A stretch of 44,975 nt of DNA from Bacteroidales bacterium (GCA_024699055.1 JAILQG010000096.1:1-44975); one strand, 5' to 3'; positions 32,266-42,225 are shown, counted from the first letter of the stretch. Notes: generated from the sequence alone by a model not told the origin. A program made the numbers and translations.

Positions 32266-35200
32266 ATGGCAAAAGAAAAGAAATTCATCACTTGTGACGG
32301 TAACACCGCTGTCGCGAACGTGGCTTATCTCTTCAGCGAGAACGCCTGTATCTATCCCATCACGCCGTCGTCTCCCATGGCGGAGAACATCGACGAGTGG
32401 GCGGCCCACGGGAAAAAGAACCTCTGGGGCGAGACAGTCAGGGTTACCGAACTCGAAAGTGAAGCCGGAGCTTCCGGAGCCGTGCACGGCTCCCTTCAGG
32501 CAGGTGCGCTTACCACCACCTACACCGCATCGCAGGGTCTCCTGCTCATGATTCCCAACATGTACAAGATTGCCGGCGAACTCCTTCCCGGCGTCTTCCA
32601 CGTGAGCGCACGCGCCCTCGCCAGCCACGCACTCTCCATCTTCGGAGACCATCAGGACGTGATGGCCTGCCGCCAGACAGGTTACGCGCTCCTCGCTTCC
32701 GGCTCCGTCCAGGAGGCCCAGGACATGGCTGCGGTTGCGCATCTTTCCGCAATCAAGAGCAGCGTTCCATTCCTGCATTTCTTCGACGGATTCCGCACCA
32801 GCCACGAGATTCAGAAGATCGAGGCCCTCGACGAGGAGGCCCTGAAGGGCATGGTGAGCGAGAAGTCGCTCCAGCAGTTCCGCGACCGCGCCCTCAATCC
32901 CGACGCTCCCGTCACGCGCGGCACGGCCCAGAACGGCGACGTCTACTTCCAGGCCGTCGAGTCCCGCAACAAGGTATACGAAGAGGTTCCCGACATCGTT
33001 GCCCGCTACATGGGCGAGATAAGCGAGCTTACCGGCCGCAAGTACCGTCCCTTCTCGTACTACGGCGACAAGCAGGCCGAGAACATCATCATAGCAATGG
33101 GCTCCGTCACCGAGACCATCAAGGAGACCATCGATTTCCTTAACACAAAGGGTCGCAAATACGGTCTGGTGAGCGTTCACCTCTACAGGCCGTTCAGCGC
33201 CGACTATCTCTTCAAGGCTATCCCGAAGACCGTCAAGAAGATCGCCGTGCTCGACCGCACCAAGGAGCCCGGAGCTCCCGGAGAACCCCTCTTCCTCGAC
33301 ATCCGCAGCGCTTACCAGGGCAAGGAGAACGCCCCGCTCATCATAGGCGGACGTTACGGCCTGTCCAGCAAGGACACCACCCCTGCCCAGATCATAGCCG
33401 TTTACGACAACCTTGAGCGCAAGGCCCCGAAGAGCGACTTCACCGTCGGCATAGTCGACGACGTCACCTTCAAGAGCCTGCCCCTCGGCGAGGAGGTTTC
33501 CATCGTGAAGCCCGGCACCACCGAGTGCAAGTTCTACGGACTCGGTTCCGACGGTACCGTGGGCGCCAACAAGAACACCATCAAGATTATAGGCTCCCAC
33601 ACCGACCTCTACTGCCAGGCCTACTTCGACTACGACTCCAAGAAGTCCGGCGGCTACACCTGCAGCCACCTCCGCTTCGGAGCCAAGCCCATTCATGCTC
33701 CGTATCTGGTGAGCACTCCCGACTTCGTGGCCTGCCATGTGCCGTCCTACCTGCAGAAGTACGACGTGCTGAAGGGCATCAAGGAAGGTGGCAGCCTGCT
33801 CCTGAACTCCCTCTGGGACGAGAAGGAGACGGTTGAGCGCATCCCCGACAACGTCAAGAGCATCATCGGCAAGAAGCATATCAAGCTTTACATCATCAAC
33901 GCCACCAAGATAGCCCAGGAAATCGGGCTCGGCGGACGCACCAACACCATACTCCAGAGCGCATTCTTCAAGATTACCGGCATCATTCCCTACGCCGATG
34001 CGGTGAAGTACATGAAGGACGCCGCTCTCAAGAGCTACGGCAAGAAGGGCGAGAACATTGTCGCCATGAACTATGCGGCCATCGACCGCGGCGGCGAGTA
34101 CACCGAGGTAGCCGTTCCCGCCGAGTGGGCGAAGATAGAAGCGAAGTTCGAGAATCCCGGAAAGGCGCGTCTTGCCACTCCTTTCGTGAAGGACATAGCC
34201 GACGTGGTCAACGCCCAATGCGGAGACTCCCTCCCGGTGAGCGCCTTCCTTCCCTATATGGACGGCACCATGCCCGCAGGCACCGCCGCTTACGAAAAGC
34301 GCGGCGTTGCGGTGGCGGTTCCCGAATGGGATGCCGACAAGTGCATACAGTGCAACACCTGCGCCTTCGTCTGCCCGCACGCTGCAATCCGTCCTTTCCT
34401 GCTCTCCGACGAAGAGGCCGCGGGTCTTCCCGCCGGCACCAAGGTCGCCCAGGGCAAGGCCAACCTCAAGGACTACAAGTATGCGCTCAGCATCAGCGTC
34501 GCCGACTGTACCGGTTGCGGCAACTGCGTCGACGTCTGCCTTGCCAAGCCCGAAAAGGCCCTCAAGCTCGAGTCCTATCTCGACCATGCCGACGAGCAGG
34601 CACAGTTCGACTATCTGAGCAGCAAGGTCGGCTACAAGACTCCGCTCGATCCCAAGAGCAACATGAAGGCCGCCCAGTTCAGCCAGCCGCTCTTCGAGTA
34701 TTCCGGAGCCTGTGCAGGCTGCGGCGAGACCCCGTACATCAAGAACATCACCCAGCTGTTCGGCGACCACATGATGATTGCCAACGCCACCGGCTGTTCT
34801 TCCATCTACGGAGCATCCTTCCCGGCAAGCCCCTACTGCACCAACGCACAGGGCCACGGTCCGGCATGGCAGAACTCCCTCTTCGAGGATGCCGCCGAAT
34901 TCGGCCTGGGCATGAAGATAGGTTCCAACCGCATGCGCGAGACTGTAGCCAACCTCATGACCAAGGGCCTCGACTGCCCCAAGTGCTCCGACGAAATCAA
35001 GGCCCTTTACAGGCAGTGGCTCGACAACAAGGATGACGCGAAGGTCACCCGCGAAGTCGCTGACAAGCTCGTTCCCCTCATGGAGAAGTGCAGCTGCGAT
35101 ACCTGCAAGGCCCTGCTCGACCTCAAGCACTTCATTCCGTCCCGCAGCCAGTGGATATTCGGCGGCGACGGCTGGGCTTACGACATCGGTTACGGCGGTC

Positions 35201-35790
35201 TCGACCACGTGCTCGCTTCCGGCGAGAATGTGAACGTGCTGGTTCTCGACACCGAGGTCTACTCCAATACCGGCGGCCAGTCCTCCAAGAGTACTCCGGC
35301 AGGCGCCATCGCCAAATTCGCCGCTTCCGGCAAGAAGATCCGCAAGAAGGACCTCGGCATGATGGCCATTAGCTACGGATATGTATACGTCGCACAGGTT
35401 GCTATGGGCTCAAGCCCCGTCCAGTACATGAACGCCATTAAGGAAGCCGAAGCCTACGACGGCCCGTCGCTCATCATCGCCTACGCTCCGTGTATCAACC
35501 ACGGTCTCAAGGCTGGAATGGGCCTGAGCCAGAAGGAGGAGAAGCTCGCGGTTGAATGCGGTTACTGGCATCTGTACCGCTACAATCCCGCTCTCGAAGG
35601 CAGCGGCAAGAATCCGTTCTCGCTCGACAGCAAGGAACCCGACTGGAGCAAGTTCCAGGACTTCCTCAAGAGTGAGGTTCGTTTCGCGTCCCTCTACAAG
35701 CTCTTCCCCGAGCGCGCAGAGGAGCTCCTGTCCAAGACCGAGGAATTCGCCAAGATCCGCTACAACAACTACAAGAAACTCTCCGAGTAG
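32266..35790 (+). CDS. nifJ: Pyruvate:ferredoxin (flavodoxin) oxidoreductase
   Basis: A 1174-residue single-chain enzyme that converts pyruvate and CoA to acetyl-CoA, CO2 and reduced ferredoxin. N-terminal pyruvate-binding domain PITPSSPMAENIDEWA and LESEAGASGAVHG; ferredoxin-type domain with CIQCNTCAFVCP and CTGCGNCVDVC (about residues 690-760); then CAGCGETPYI and the thiamine-diphosphate site GGDGWAYDIGYGG with Mg-binding TEVYSNTGGQSSKSTP. All key Cys are present. Position with fabD suggests a shared transcript. It is the main anaerobic route from pyruvate. Confidence 0.96.
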   Translation: MAKEKKFITCDGNTAVANVAYLFSENACIYPITPSSPMAENIDEWAAHGKKNLWGETVRVTELESEAGASGAVHGSLQAGALTTTYTASQGLLLMIPNMYKIAGELLPGVFHVSARALASHALSIFGDHQDVMACRQTGYALLASGSVQEAQDMAAVAHLSAIKSSVPFLHFFDGFRTSHEIQKIEALDEEALKGMVSEKSLQQFRDRALNPDAPVTRGTAQNGDVYFQAVESRNKVYEEVPDIVARYMGEISELTGRKYRPFSYYGDKQAENIIIAMGSVTETIKETIDFLNTKGRKYGLVSVHLYRPFSADYLFKAIPKTVKKIAVLDRTKEPGAPGEPLFLDIRSAYQGKENAPLIIGGRYGLSSKDTTPAQIIAVYDNLERKAPKSDFTVGIVDDVTFKSLPLGEEVSIVKPGTTECKFYGLGSDGTVGANKNTIKIIGSHTDLYCQAYFDYDSKKSGGYTCSHLRFGAKPIHAPYLVSTPDFVACHVPSYLQKYDVLKGIKEGGSLLLNSLWDEKETVERIPDNVKSIIGKKHIKLYIINATKIAQEIGLGGRTNTILQSAFFKITGIIPYADAVKYMKDAALKSYGKKGENIVAMNYAAIDRGGEYTEVAVPAEWAKIEAKFENPGKARLATPFVKDIADVVNAQCGDSLPVSAFLPYMDGTMPAGTAAYEKRGVAVAVPEWDADKCIQCNTCAFVCPHAAIRPFLLSDEEAAGLPAGTKVAQGKANLKDYKYALSISVADCTGCGNCVDVCLAKPEKALKLESYLDHADEQAQFDYLSSKVGYKTPLDPKSNMKAAQFSQPLFEYSGACAGCGETPYIKNITQLFGDHMMIANATGCSSIYGASFPASPYCTNAQGHGPAWQNSLFEDAAEFGLGMKIGSNRMRETVANLMTKGLDCPKCSDEIKALYRQWLDNKDDAKVTREVADKLVPLMEKCSCDTCKALLDLKHFIPSRSQWIFGGDGWAYDIGYGGLDHVLASGENVNVLVLDTEVYSNTGGQSSKSTPAGAIAKFAASGKKIRKKDLGMMAISYGYVYVAQVAMGSSPVQYMNAIKEAEAYDGPSLIIAYAPCINHGLKAGMGLSQKEEKLAVECGYWHLYRYNPALEGSGKNPFSLDSKEPDWSKFQDFLKSEVRFASLYKLFPERAEELLSKTEEFAKIRYNNYKKLSE

Positions 35791-35810
35791 GGCTTGAGCG
35801 AAGCTCTGAC

Positions 35811-35843
35811 AAAAGAGGTCGACTAATGGTCGACCTCTTTTTT
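35811..35843 (+). terminator. Terminator after nifJ
   Basis: A perfect 13-bp stem (AAAAGAGGTCGAC / GTCGACCTCTTTT) with a 5-nt loop, closing with a T run. The A-run on the other arm makes it usable in both directions. Confidence 0.9.
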
Positions 35844-35973
35844 GTATGCCAGGCTCCGCCGCAGCGGAGTCTTCCAGACGGGCGGCCGGAAAATATTTTT
35901 CGTCAAGTTTTCCGAAAAACCATTTTCCGCTCCGCTGTCCGCCTCGGCGGCAACAAACTATACAAGTGAGCCG
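35844..35973. other. Non-coding junction between nifJ and arm B
   Basis: No gene. It holds a small hairpin (CTCCGC, 4-nt loop, GCGGAG, about 35854-35870), an AT-rich centre with A and T runs, and a GC-rich end. It has no counterpart after the acyltransferase of arm A. If the mirrored arms result from a join of two genomes, this segment is a candidate place for it. Confidence 0.5.
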
Positions 35974-37047
35974 CTATTTCCTTACAAGATTGAGCCAGTC
36001 GTAGAAGATGCTGTAACTGATTAGGAAGTACAGCAGGCCGAGCAGGGCGATCCACCAGGGCAGGAAGACGAAGAGCAGCACGGCGCAGATGATGCCGAAG
36101 ATGATCGTGCCGAGGAGTTTGGTGCCGAAGCGCACCGTATTGCGGAACGCACGGTCACGTACCTTCTTATGACACAGGTATTCGGCGAGACCCCACATCG
36201 GAGCGGTAATTACGGCGGAAACAAGGAAGAACGGGAAGGTCAGGACCGCGAGCAGGATGCGGGCGGCGCGCGATTTCGGAAGGCCGGATTCGGACGGAGC
36301 GCAGCCATGGAGGGCCTCGAAGCGTTCCTCGAAGGCATTCCACCTGGCATCGTATTCTTCGTCGTCGGGGAACCAGACGAACTGGCTTCTGATAGCCGGC
36401 GTAAGCAGCTCACGCAGGGCGTTGTACTTTTCGGGGTCGGACAGATCCGGATGCTCCCGCACGAACTGCGACACGTTGAGGGGCCTGCCGTAACGCAGCC
36501 GGCTCCATGAGCGGTAATGGAAGTAGCTTCCATACTCCAGGCCGGCGGGGACGATGTACACGTCCCTCTTTCCGTCCAGGGCCTGGTCCGCGCTGAGCGC
36601 AATCCTGAAAATGCCCTTGCTGAGCGGCATCAGGGAATGCATGGGTCTGTGCGCGCCTTCCGCGAACATGCAGAAGGGAACGCCGTTAGAAAGCACATCC
36701 ACCACCTGGTCCATGGTGTCATAGTTGCGCAGAACCTTGCGTATTCCGTCGCGGCGGCGTACCATGGGAAGGATACGGAGGAAGCGCATAATCTTGGCTA
36801 CGGTACGGTTCTCGAAGATATCGGCGCGGGCTCCGAAGACGATGGGGCCGTGGAACGTCCTGAGCACCACCATGGCGTCCATGAGCGTATTGCAGTGGTT
36901 GGGAGCTATGATTACCGCAGCATTCGAGGGGATGTTTCCCCTGCCATCAACCTTGCAGCGGCGATAGCTGTGGCGCGTCGTGTAATCGACATAATGCCGC
37001 AGGAACGAATACCAGGGATTATGCTGCCATGGGCCTGAACTCTTCAT
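35974..37047 (-). CDS. Membrane-bound phospholipid/glycerol acyltransferase, copy B
   Basis: A 357-residue counterpart of 29294-30367, the same length. Start at 37047 (MKSSGPWQHNPW), overlapping the LysR stop by ATGA; a longer frame from 37089 runs into LysR. NHCNTLMD keeps the HX5D spacing, and CMFAEGAHRP is the second motif. Membrane segments lie at the C-terminus. Confidence 0.83.
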   Translation of the reverse strand: MKSSGPWQHNPWYSFLRHYVDYTTRHSYRRCKVDGRGNIPSNAAVIIAPNHCNTLMDAMVVLRTFHGPIVFGARADIFENRTVAKIMRFLRILPMVRRRDGIRKVLRNYDTMDQVVDVLSNGVPFCMFAEGAHRPMHSLMPLSKGIFRIALSADQALDGKRDVYIVPAGLEYGSYFHYRSWSRLRYGRPLNVSQFVREHPDLSDPEKYNALRELLTPAIRSQFVWFPDDEEYDARWNAFEERFEALHGCAPSESGLPKSRAARILLAVLTFPFFLVSAVITAPMWGLAEYLCHKKVRDRAFRNTVRFGTKLLGTIIFGIICAVLLFVFLPWWIALLGLLYFLISYSIFYDWLNLVRK

Positions 37048-37409
37048 TTGTGGACTATTTCGATGTGAAGGTCGCCTCGGGAACTCCATATCTCGGCATC
37101 CGTGGAAGGGTCGATGCTCACCCTTGCGGGAGAGAGGGGCCCGTCCGCGGAAGACGGATTGAGGCTTTCGTTGGCTACGTTATACCAATGCATTATCTGT
37201 CGGGCATAACCCATGAAAAGCTCGCCTTTCGGGGTGAGGCGCACCTCTCCGCGGGAACGCTCGAAAAGCTGCACGCCAAGCGTCTTTTCCAGTTCTGCTA
37301 TACTCTGGCTTACGGCGGGCTGGGTCAGGCCCAATGAAGAAGCAGCGGCGGTGAAACTACTGTATTCCACCACCGCCGCAAAAATTTTTAACCTTTTGTC
37401 TTCCAGCAT
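37044..37409 (-). CDS. HTH-only LysR-type regulator, copy B
   Basis: A 121-residue counterpart of 28919-29293. The winged helix is nearly unchanged (FTAAASSLGLTQPAVSQSIA). The linker after YARQIMHWY is diverged, but the end WSSRGDLHIEI is kept. The absence of an effector domain in both copies shows the short form is the normal state. It lies 6 bp after ferredoxin and overlaps the acyltransferase. Confidence 0.82.
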   Translation of the reverse strand: MLEDKRLKIFAAVVEYSSFTAAASSLGLTQPAVSQSIAELEKTLGVQLFERSRGEVRLTPKGELFMGYARQIMHWYNVANESLNPSSADGPLSPARVSIDPSTDAEIWSSRGDLHIEIVHK

Positions 37410-37415
37410 TGACTT

Positions 37416-37589
37416 TTACTCGGCCGGAGCAATAGCCTCCATCGGGCAAACACCTGCGCAGGTGCCGCAGTCGACGCAGACTTCGGGGTCGATGGTGTAG
37501 AAGTCACCTTCGTGGATGGCACCGGTGGGGCACTCGCCCTGGCAGGTTCCGCATGCTACACAAAGGTCCGGATTGATTTTGTAAGCCAT
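37416..37589 (-). CDS. 2[4Fe-4S] ferredoxin, copy B
   Basis: A 57-residue protein starting at the ATG at 37589 (a longer frame from 37718 crosses the promoter region). Two cluster motifs: Cys10, 13, 16, 20 and Cys38, 41, 44, 48. The loop between motifs is one residue shorter than in copy A, compensated at the C-terminus. It heads the minus-strand operon of arm B. Confidence 0.93.
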   Translation of the reverse strand: MAYKINPDLCVACGTCQGECPTGAIHEGDFYTIDPEVCVDCGTCAGVCPMEAIAPAE

Positions 37590-37650
37590 AATTATGTGAA
37601 CTTTTAATAAATGTGGTGCAAAGGTAAGGTTTTTGCAATAAATTTGCAAT
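37590..37650. promoter_or_regulatory. Divergent promoter, ferredoxin / DUF1573 (copy B)
   Basis: Plus-strand -7 box TAAATTTG at 37639-37646, 4 nt before the DUF1573 ATG; a minus-strand TACCTTTG faces the ferredoxin gene. The dyad TTGCAATAAATTTGCAA (37633-37649) matches the dyad of copy A. The region is 61 bp long in both arms. Confidence 0.5.
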
Positions 37651-38013
37651 ATGAAATCATTGTTATTTGTTTTTCTCGCCATCCAGACGCTCATAGGAGG
37701 CCGCGCGCAGTTCGACAAGACCGTTCACGACTTCGGGACTGTCTCCGTGAAAGACGGCGCCCAGAGCTGCGTATTCACCGTTACCAACAAGGGGGACAAG
37801 CCCCTCACGATACTTTCCGTCGTTCCTTCATGCGGCTGCACCGGGGTTGAATGGACCCGCAGCACCCTCGCTTCCGGCGAGAGCGGCACCATCAGCGTCG
37901 TTTACAAGAACGAGGACGGTCCCTATCCCTTCGACAAAAGCGTGACGGTATATCTTTCCGACATAAAAAAACCCGTCATACTGCATCTCAGGGGCGTGGT
38001 CACAAAGAAATAA
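37651..38013 (+). CDS. DUF1573 domain secreted protein, copy B
   Basis: A 120-residue counterpart of 28312-28674. The signal peptide is MKSLLFVFLAIQTLIGG; the domain keeps FDKTVHDFG, FTVTNKGDKPLTIL and SCGCTGV. It is one of the more diverged pairs (roughly 70% identical by eye), as expected for a fast-evolving exported protein. Confidence 0.85.
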   Translation: MKSLLFVFLAIQTLIGGRAQFDKTVHDFGTVSVKDGAQSCVFTVTNKGDKPLTILSVVPSCGCTGVEWTRSTLASGESGTISVVYKNEDGPYPFDKSVTVYLSDIKKPVILHLRGVVTKK

Positions 38014-38031
38014 TTCGTACCTTTGCATAAT

Positions 38032-39939
38032 ATGGCGGTTACGAATTATACAGACGACAACATACGTACCCTCGAAGGCGTCCAGCACGTGCGGATGCGC
38101 CCCGGAATGTATATCGGGCGTCTCGGCAACGGCAACAACCCGGGCGACGGCATCTACGTCCTCCTCAAGGAAATCATCGACAACTCCGTGGATGAATACT
38201 CCATGGGATTCGGCAAGCAGATCCTGGTGGACATTCAGGACAACACGGTCAGCGTGCGCGACTTCGGCCGCGGCATTCCGCTCGACTCCGTGGTGAAGGC
38301 GGTGAGCATCCTCAACACCGGTGGCAAGTTCGACGACAAGGTGTTCAAGAAGAGCGTGGGCCTCAACGGCGTGGGCAGCAAGGCAGTCAATGCCCTCAGC
38401 GAAAGCTTCTACGTCTGCTCCTACCGCGAAGGCGAATGCTCCTGGGCCAGCTTCGAAAGGGGCGAGCTCAAGGAATCCGGCAAGGAGGCTTCCCCGAAAG
38501 AGAAGAACGGCACCCTAGTAAGGTTCACCCCGGACGTCATGATGTTCGGCAAATACGAGTACAACCCCGACTACGTGGAGCAGATGATCAAGAACTACTC
38601 CTACCTTAAGAAAGGGCTAACGCTCGTACTCAACGGAACCCCGTATGTGAGCGAAAACGGACTGCTCGACCTCGTGAACGAGAACCTTCTGTCCGCGGAG
38701 CCCCTGTATCCCCCCGTCCACCTGGAAGGCGAAGACATCGAAATCGTCCTCACTCACAACAACGACATAGGCGAGAACATCTCTTCCTTCGTAAACGGCC
38801 AGAACACCCGCGACGGAGGCACTCATCTCGTGGCCTACCGCGAGGCTATCGCCAAGACGTTCAAGGACTTCTTCAAGAAGAACTACGACCCGCGCGACTG
38901 CCGCATGGGCGTCGTGGGAGCCATCAGCATCCAGATCCAGGAGCCCAACTTCGAAGGCCAGACCAAGACCAAACTCGGCAGCAACTACATGTGGGAAAAG
39001 CAGACCCACGACGACAAGGGCGCGCTGAAGCTGGACGTCGGCCCCACCATCCGCAGCTACGTCAACGATTTCGTCTCCAAGAATCTCGACAACTACCTGC
39101 GCATCCACAAGGAAATCGTTCCCGTCATCGAAGAGAAGATAAAATCCTCGCAGCAGGAAAGGGAGGAGATATCTGGCATCCAGAAGAAAACCCGCGAGCG
39201 CACCAGGAAGGCCAACGTCTACAACCGCAAGCTGCGCGACTGCCGCTATCACTACGGCGACAAGCGCACCGACAAGACCACCGACGACATCGAGCGCAGC
39301 AGCATCTTCATAACCGAGGGCGACTCCGCAAGCGGAACCATTACCAAGGCCCGCAACGCAGCATACCAGGCCGTCTTCAGCCTGCGCGGCAAACCCATCA
39401 ACTCCTTCAAGGAAAGCCGCAAGAAAGTGGCCGAGAACGAGGAGCTGAACCTGCTCATCAACGCCCTTGGAGTGGAGGAAGACATCGAAAACCTCCGCTA
39501 CAACAACATCATAGTGGCCACCGATGCCGACGACGACGGCATGCACATCCGCATGCTGGTGCTCACCTTCATCATGAAATACTACCCCGAGCTCATCCGC
39601 CGCGGGCATGTGTACATACTTCAGACCCCTCTCTTCCGCGTACGCGACAAGAAGGAGAACCGCTACTGCTACTCTCCCGAAGAAAAGGAGAAGGCCCTTG
39701 CGGAGCTGCACAACGGCAAAACCGAAATAACCAGGTTCAAGGGTCTCGGAGAAATCTCCGCAGACGAGTTCTCGGCCTTCATCGGCGAAGACATGAGGCT
39801 CGATCCCGTGCAGCTGGCCGAGGAGGAAAGCATCTCCCAGATCATGGAGTTCTACATGGGCGACAACACCGTGGAAAGGCAGAATTTCATCCGCGGGAAC
39901 CTGCGCAGCGAAGAGGAACTGGAAGACGTCAACATATGA
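38032..39939 (+). CDS. parE: DNA topoisomerase IV subunit B, copy B
   Basis: A 635-residue counterpart of 26379-28292, very similar throughout, with DFGRGIPLD, EGDSASGTITK and TDADDDGMH intact. Start at the ATG at 38032 rather than a TTG at 38023, because the TTG is part of the -7 box TACCTTTG (38018-38025), which ends 6 nt before the ATG. The stop overlaps plsC. Confidence 0.92.
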   Translation: MAVTNYTDDNIRTLEGVQHVRMRPGMYIGRLGNGNNPGDGIYVLLKEIIDNSVDEYSMGFGKQILVDIQDNTVSVRDFGRGIPLDSVVKAVSILNTGGKFDDKVFKKSVGLNGVGSKAVNALSESFYVCSYREGECSWASFERGELKESGKEASPKEKNGTLVRFTPDVMMFGKYEYNPDYVEQMIKNYSYLKKGLTLVLNGTPYVSENGLLDLVNENLLSAEPLYPPVHLEGEDIEIVLTHNNDIGENISSFVNGQNTRDGGTHLVAYREAIAKTFKDFFKKNYDPRDCRMGVVGAISIQIQEPNFEGQTKTKLGSNYMWEKQTHDDKGALKLDVGPTIRSYVNDFVSKNLDNYLRIHKEIVPVIEEKIKSSQQEREEISGIQKKTRERTRKANVYNRKLRDCRYHYGDKRTDKTTDDIERSSIFITEGDSASGTITKARNAAYQAVFSLRGKPINSFKESRKKVAENEELNLLINALGVEEDIENLRYNNIIVATDADDDGMHIRMLVLTFIMKYYPELIRRGHVYILQTPLFRVRDKKENRYCYSPEEKEKALAELHNGKTEITRFKGLGEISADEFSAFIGEDMRLDPVQLAEEESISQIMEFYMGDNTVERQNFIRGNLRSEEELEDVNI

Positions 39940-40511
39940 GAAAGACCCATTACGGCAAAGGCTGGGCACGGTTCTGCGGATGGTGTCTGAAGCGCCTCGG
40001 CTGGACTATCGTAGGCGGTCCTCCGCCGGAGCCCAAGGTAGTGATGCTCGGAGTTCCCCATACGTCGATGGCCGACTTCCTGATCGCATATCTTTTCTAC
40101 ACCTCGTTCGGCGAAGTGGGGCATGTGATGGTCAAGAAATCCCTTTTCTTCTGGCCCCTCGGAGGCATCCTGCGTTCGATGGGCTGCATTTCGGTAGACC
40201 GCAGCAACGCCTCGGGCCTGGTCAAGAGCCTCATCGAAGAGATGGAGAAGGACGATTTCTTCAAACTCGCAATAGCCCCTGAAGGCACCCGTAAGCCGGT
40301 AAAACGCTGGAAATCAGGGGCCATCATGATTGCCAAGGAAACCGGAGTGCCGCTGTATGCGGGTTATTTCGACTGGGGCACTAAACGCGTCTCCTGCGGC
40401 GAGAAATTTCCCCTCACCGGTGATGTCAAGGCAGATCTGGCCCGCCTCCAGGAATACTACGAAAATCTTCATCTTACCGGGAAACATCCCGAAAAATACG
40501 TTACCAGATGA
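39936..40511 (+). CDS. PlsC-type acyltransferase-like protein, copy B
   Basis: A 191-residue protein beginning at the ATG at 39936, 4 bp inside parE; the frame is also open upstream through parE, which is a shadow. PHTSMADF (HX4D) and IAPEGTRKPV are present. The stop overlaps the fadD start (ATGA at 40508-40511). It is three residues shorter than copy A at the N-terminus. Confidence 0.82.
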   Translation: MRKTHYGKGWARFCGWCLKRLGWTIVGGPPPEPKVVMLGVPHTSMADFLIAYLFYTSFGEVGHVMVKKSLFFWPLGGILRSMGCISVDRSNASGLVKSLIEEMEKDDFFKLAIAPEGTRKPVKRWKSGAIMIAKETGVPLYAGYFDWGTKRVSCGEKFPLTGDVKADLARLQEYYENLHLTGKHPEKYVTR

Positions 40512-42223
40512 GCCGCAGACACCCCTACCGTATCCGGAACATATTCATCCGTTTCAACCCCATACGGGCGTTGCGGGGCGACCATTACCCCCAGACTCTC
40601 CGCGATCTGTTCGAGAACAGCACCGAGCGCTACGCCAGACGTCGTTTCAGCTGCTACGCCGACGGCACCCAGGGCTACAGCTACAGCTCCTTCAGGGACA
40701 CCTGCGACCTGCAGAGCCAAAGGCTTTCCCGCTACGGCATCAGCGCCGGGGACAGGGTGGCCATCCTCTCGCAGAACATGCCCAACTGGACGGTCGCCTT
40801 TTTCACGGCAACCGCTTTCGGCCGTGTCGCCATCCCCATCCTGCCCGATTCCTCGCCCAACGAGATAAACAATATCCTCAGGCATTCCGAAACCAAGGTG
40901 CTGTACGTTTCGCAGCGGTTGCTTCCCAACGTGCCGCAGGAATGCCTCGACGCCCTCACGCTGGTCATCGACATCGAGACCTTCGCCATCATCAGGAAAG
41001 ACGAGAACGCATTCCAGTGCGACGGCTGGACCAAGGCGCCCAACGCCGACTCCCTCGCCACCATCATCTACACTTCCGGCACCACCGGCAACGCCAAAGG
41101 CGTGATGCTAAGCCACCGCAATCTTTGTCAGAACATCATGGCCTCGCACAAGGCGCAGCGCTGCAGCAGGAAAGACCGTTTCATGAGCATACTGCCCATG
41201 GCGCACACATACGAGATGGCCATAGGCTGCCTTTACCCCGTATACGTGGGCGCGTGCGTATATTACATACGTAAGGCTCCCACCCCGAGCATACTCATGG
41301 CAGCCATGAAGGAGGTCAGGCCGACCATCATGTGCGCCGTGCCGCTTATCATAGAAAAGGTGTACCGCAAGAGCGTCTACCCCACCATACGGCACAGTCC
41401 CACCCTCAACTGGATGCGCAAGAAGATGCCGAGGCTGCTGCACTTCCTGGTCGGACGCAGGCTCTACCGATCGTTCGGCGGCAAACTGCGTTTCTTCGGC
41501 ATCGGCGGCAGCAAACTCGACCCGGAGGTGGAGACCTTCCTGAAGAAGGCACGCTTCCCCTACGCGATCGGCTACGGCCTTACCGAATGCGCTCCCCTGG
41601 TGTGCAACGCCATGGTCGGACGCACCCGGGTAGGCTCGGTGGGCATCCCGTCGTATAAGGTGGAGGTCAAACTCCACGACGTCGACCCCAAAACGGGTAC
41701 AGGCGAAATAATCTGCCGCGGCGACAACGTGATGCTGGGCTACTACAAGGATCCGGAGCGCACCCAGGGCGTCATCGACGACGAGGGTTGGTTCCACACC
41801 GGCGACATGGCCACAGTGGACAAGGACGGCAACTACTATCTGCACGGAAGGCTCGGAAGCACCATCATAGGCCCGTCCGGAGAGAACATCTATCCCGAAG
41901 AGATAGAGCTGGTAATCAACGGCATGGACGGTGTCGAGGAATCGCTCGTTACCGAACAGGACGGCAAACTGGTGGCGAAAGTCAAGTTCGCCGACAACGT
42001 CCTCAACTGGGACCTGGCCGGCGAGAAGCGTTTCATCGCAACTCTGGATATGAAGCGCAAGGAACTCATGGAAAAGGTGAATTCCATAGTCGGCAAGAAC
42101 TCCAGGATCGCCGATGTGCAGGCCATGAAGGAGCCGTTCGAAAAAACCGCCACGCAGAAAATCCGCCGTTTCAAATACAAGGAGGATTCAGCCAAAGAAA
42201 ATTTGGAAAAAGATAAAAAATAA
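40508..42223 (+). CDS. Long-chain fatty acid-CoA ligase / AMP-binding protein, copy B
   Basis: A 571-residue counterpart of 24119-25804, ten residues longer, mostly through an N-terminal insertion (IRNIFIRFNPIRALRG). TIIYTSGTTGNAKGVMLS and YGLTECAPLVC are intact. The last residues differ, and the stop is followed at once by the rpsF promoter and hairpin. Confidence 0.88.
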   Translation: MSRRHPYRIRNIFIRFNPIRALRGDHYPQTLRDLFENSTERYARRRFSCYADGTQGYSYSSFRDTCDLQSQRLSRYGISAGDRVAILSQNMPNWTVAFFTATAFGRVAIPILPDSSPNEINNILRHSETKVLYVSQRLLPNVPQECLDALTLVIDIETFAIIRKDENAFQCDGWTKAPNADSLATIIYTSGTTGNAKGVMLSHRNLCQNIMASHKAQRCSRKDRFMSILPMAHTYEMAIGCLYPVYVGACVYYIRKAPTPSILMAAMKEVRPTIMCAVPLIIEKVYRKSVYPTIRHSPTLNWMRKKMPRLLHFLVGRRLYRSFGGKLRFFGIGGSKLDPEVETFLKKARFPYAIGYGLTECAPLVCNAMVGRTRVGSVGIPSYKVEVKLHDVDPKTGTGEIICRGDNVMLGYYKDPERTQGVIDDEGWFHTGDMATVDKDGNYYLHGRLGSTIIGPSGENIYPEEIELVINGMDGVEESLVTEQDGKLVAKVKFADNVLNWDLAGEKRFIATLDMKRKELMEKVNSIVGKNSRIADVQAMKEPFEKTATQKIRRFKYKEDSAKENLEKDKK

Positions 42224-42225
42224 AC

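Noticed and set aside
32197..35208. A 1003-codon open frame antisense to nifJ
   Set aside because: It is low-complexity (Val, Ala, Gly, Leu, Glu rich), matches no family, and lies opposite a clear 1174-residue enzyme; long antisense frames are common in high-GC coding DNA.
37416..37718. A 100-residue N-terminally extended ferredoxin
   Set aside because: The extension crosses the divergent promoter and the DUF1573 start; the ATG at 37589 gives the standard 57-residue protein.
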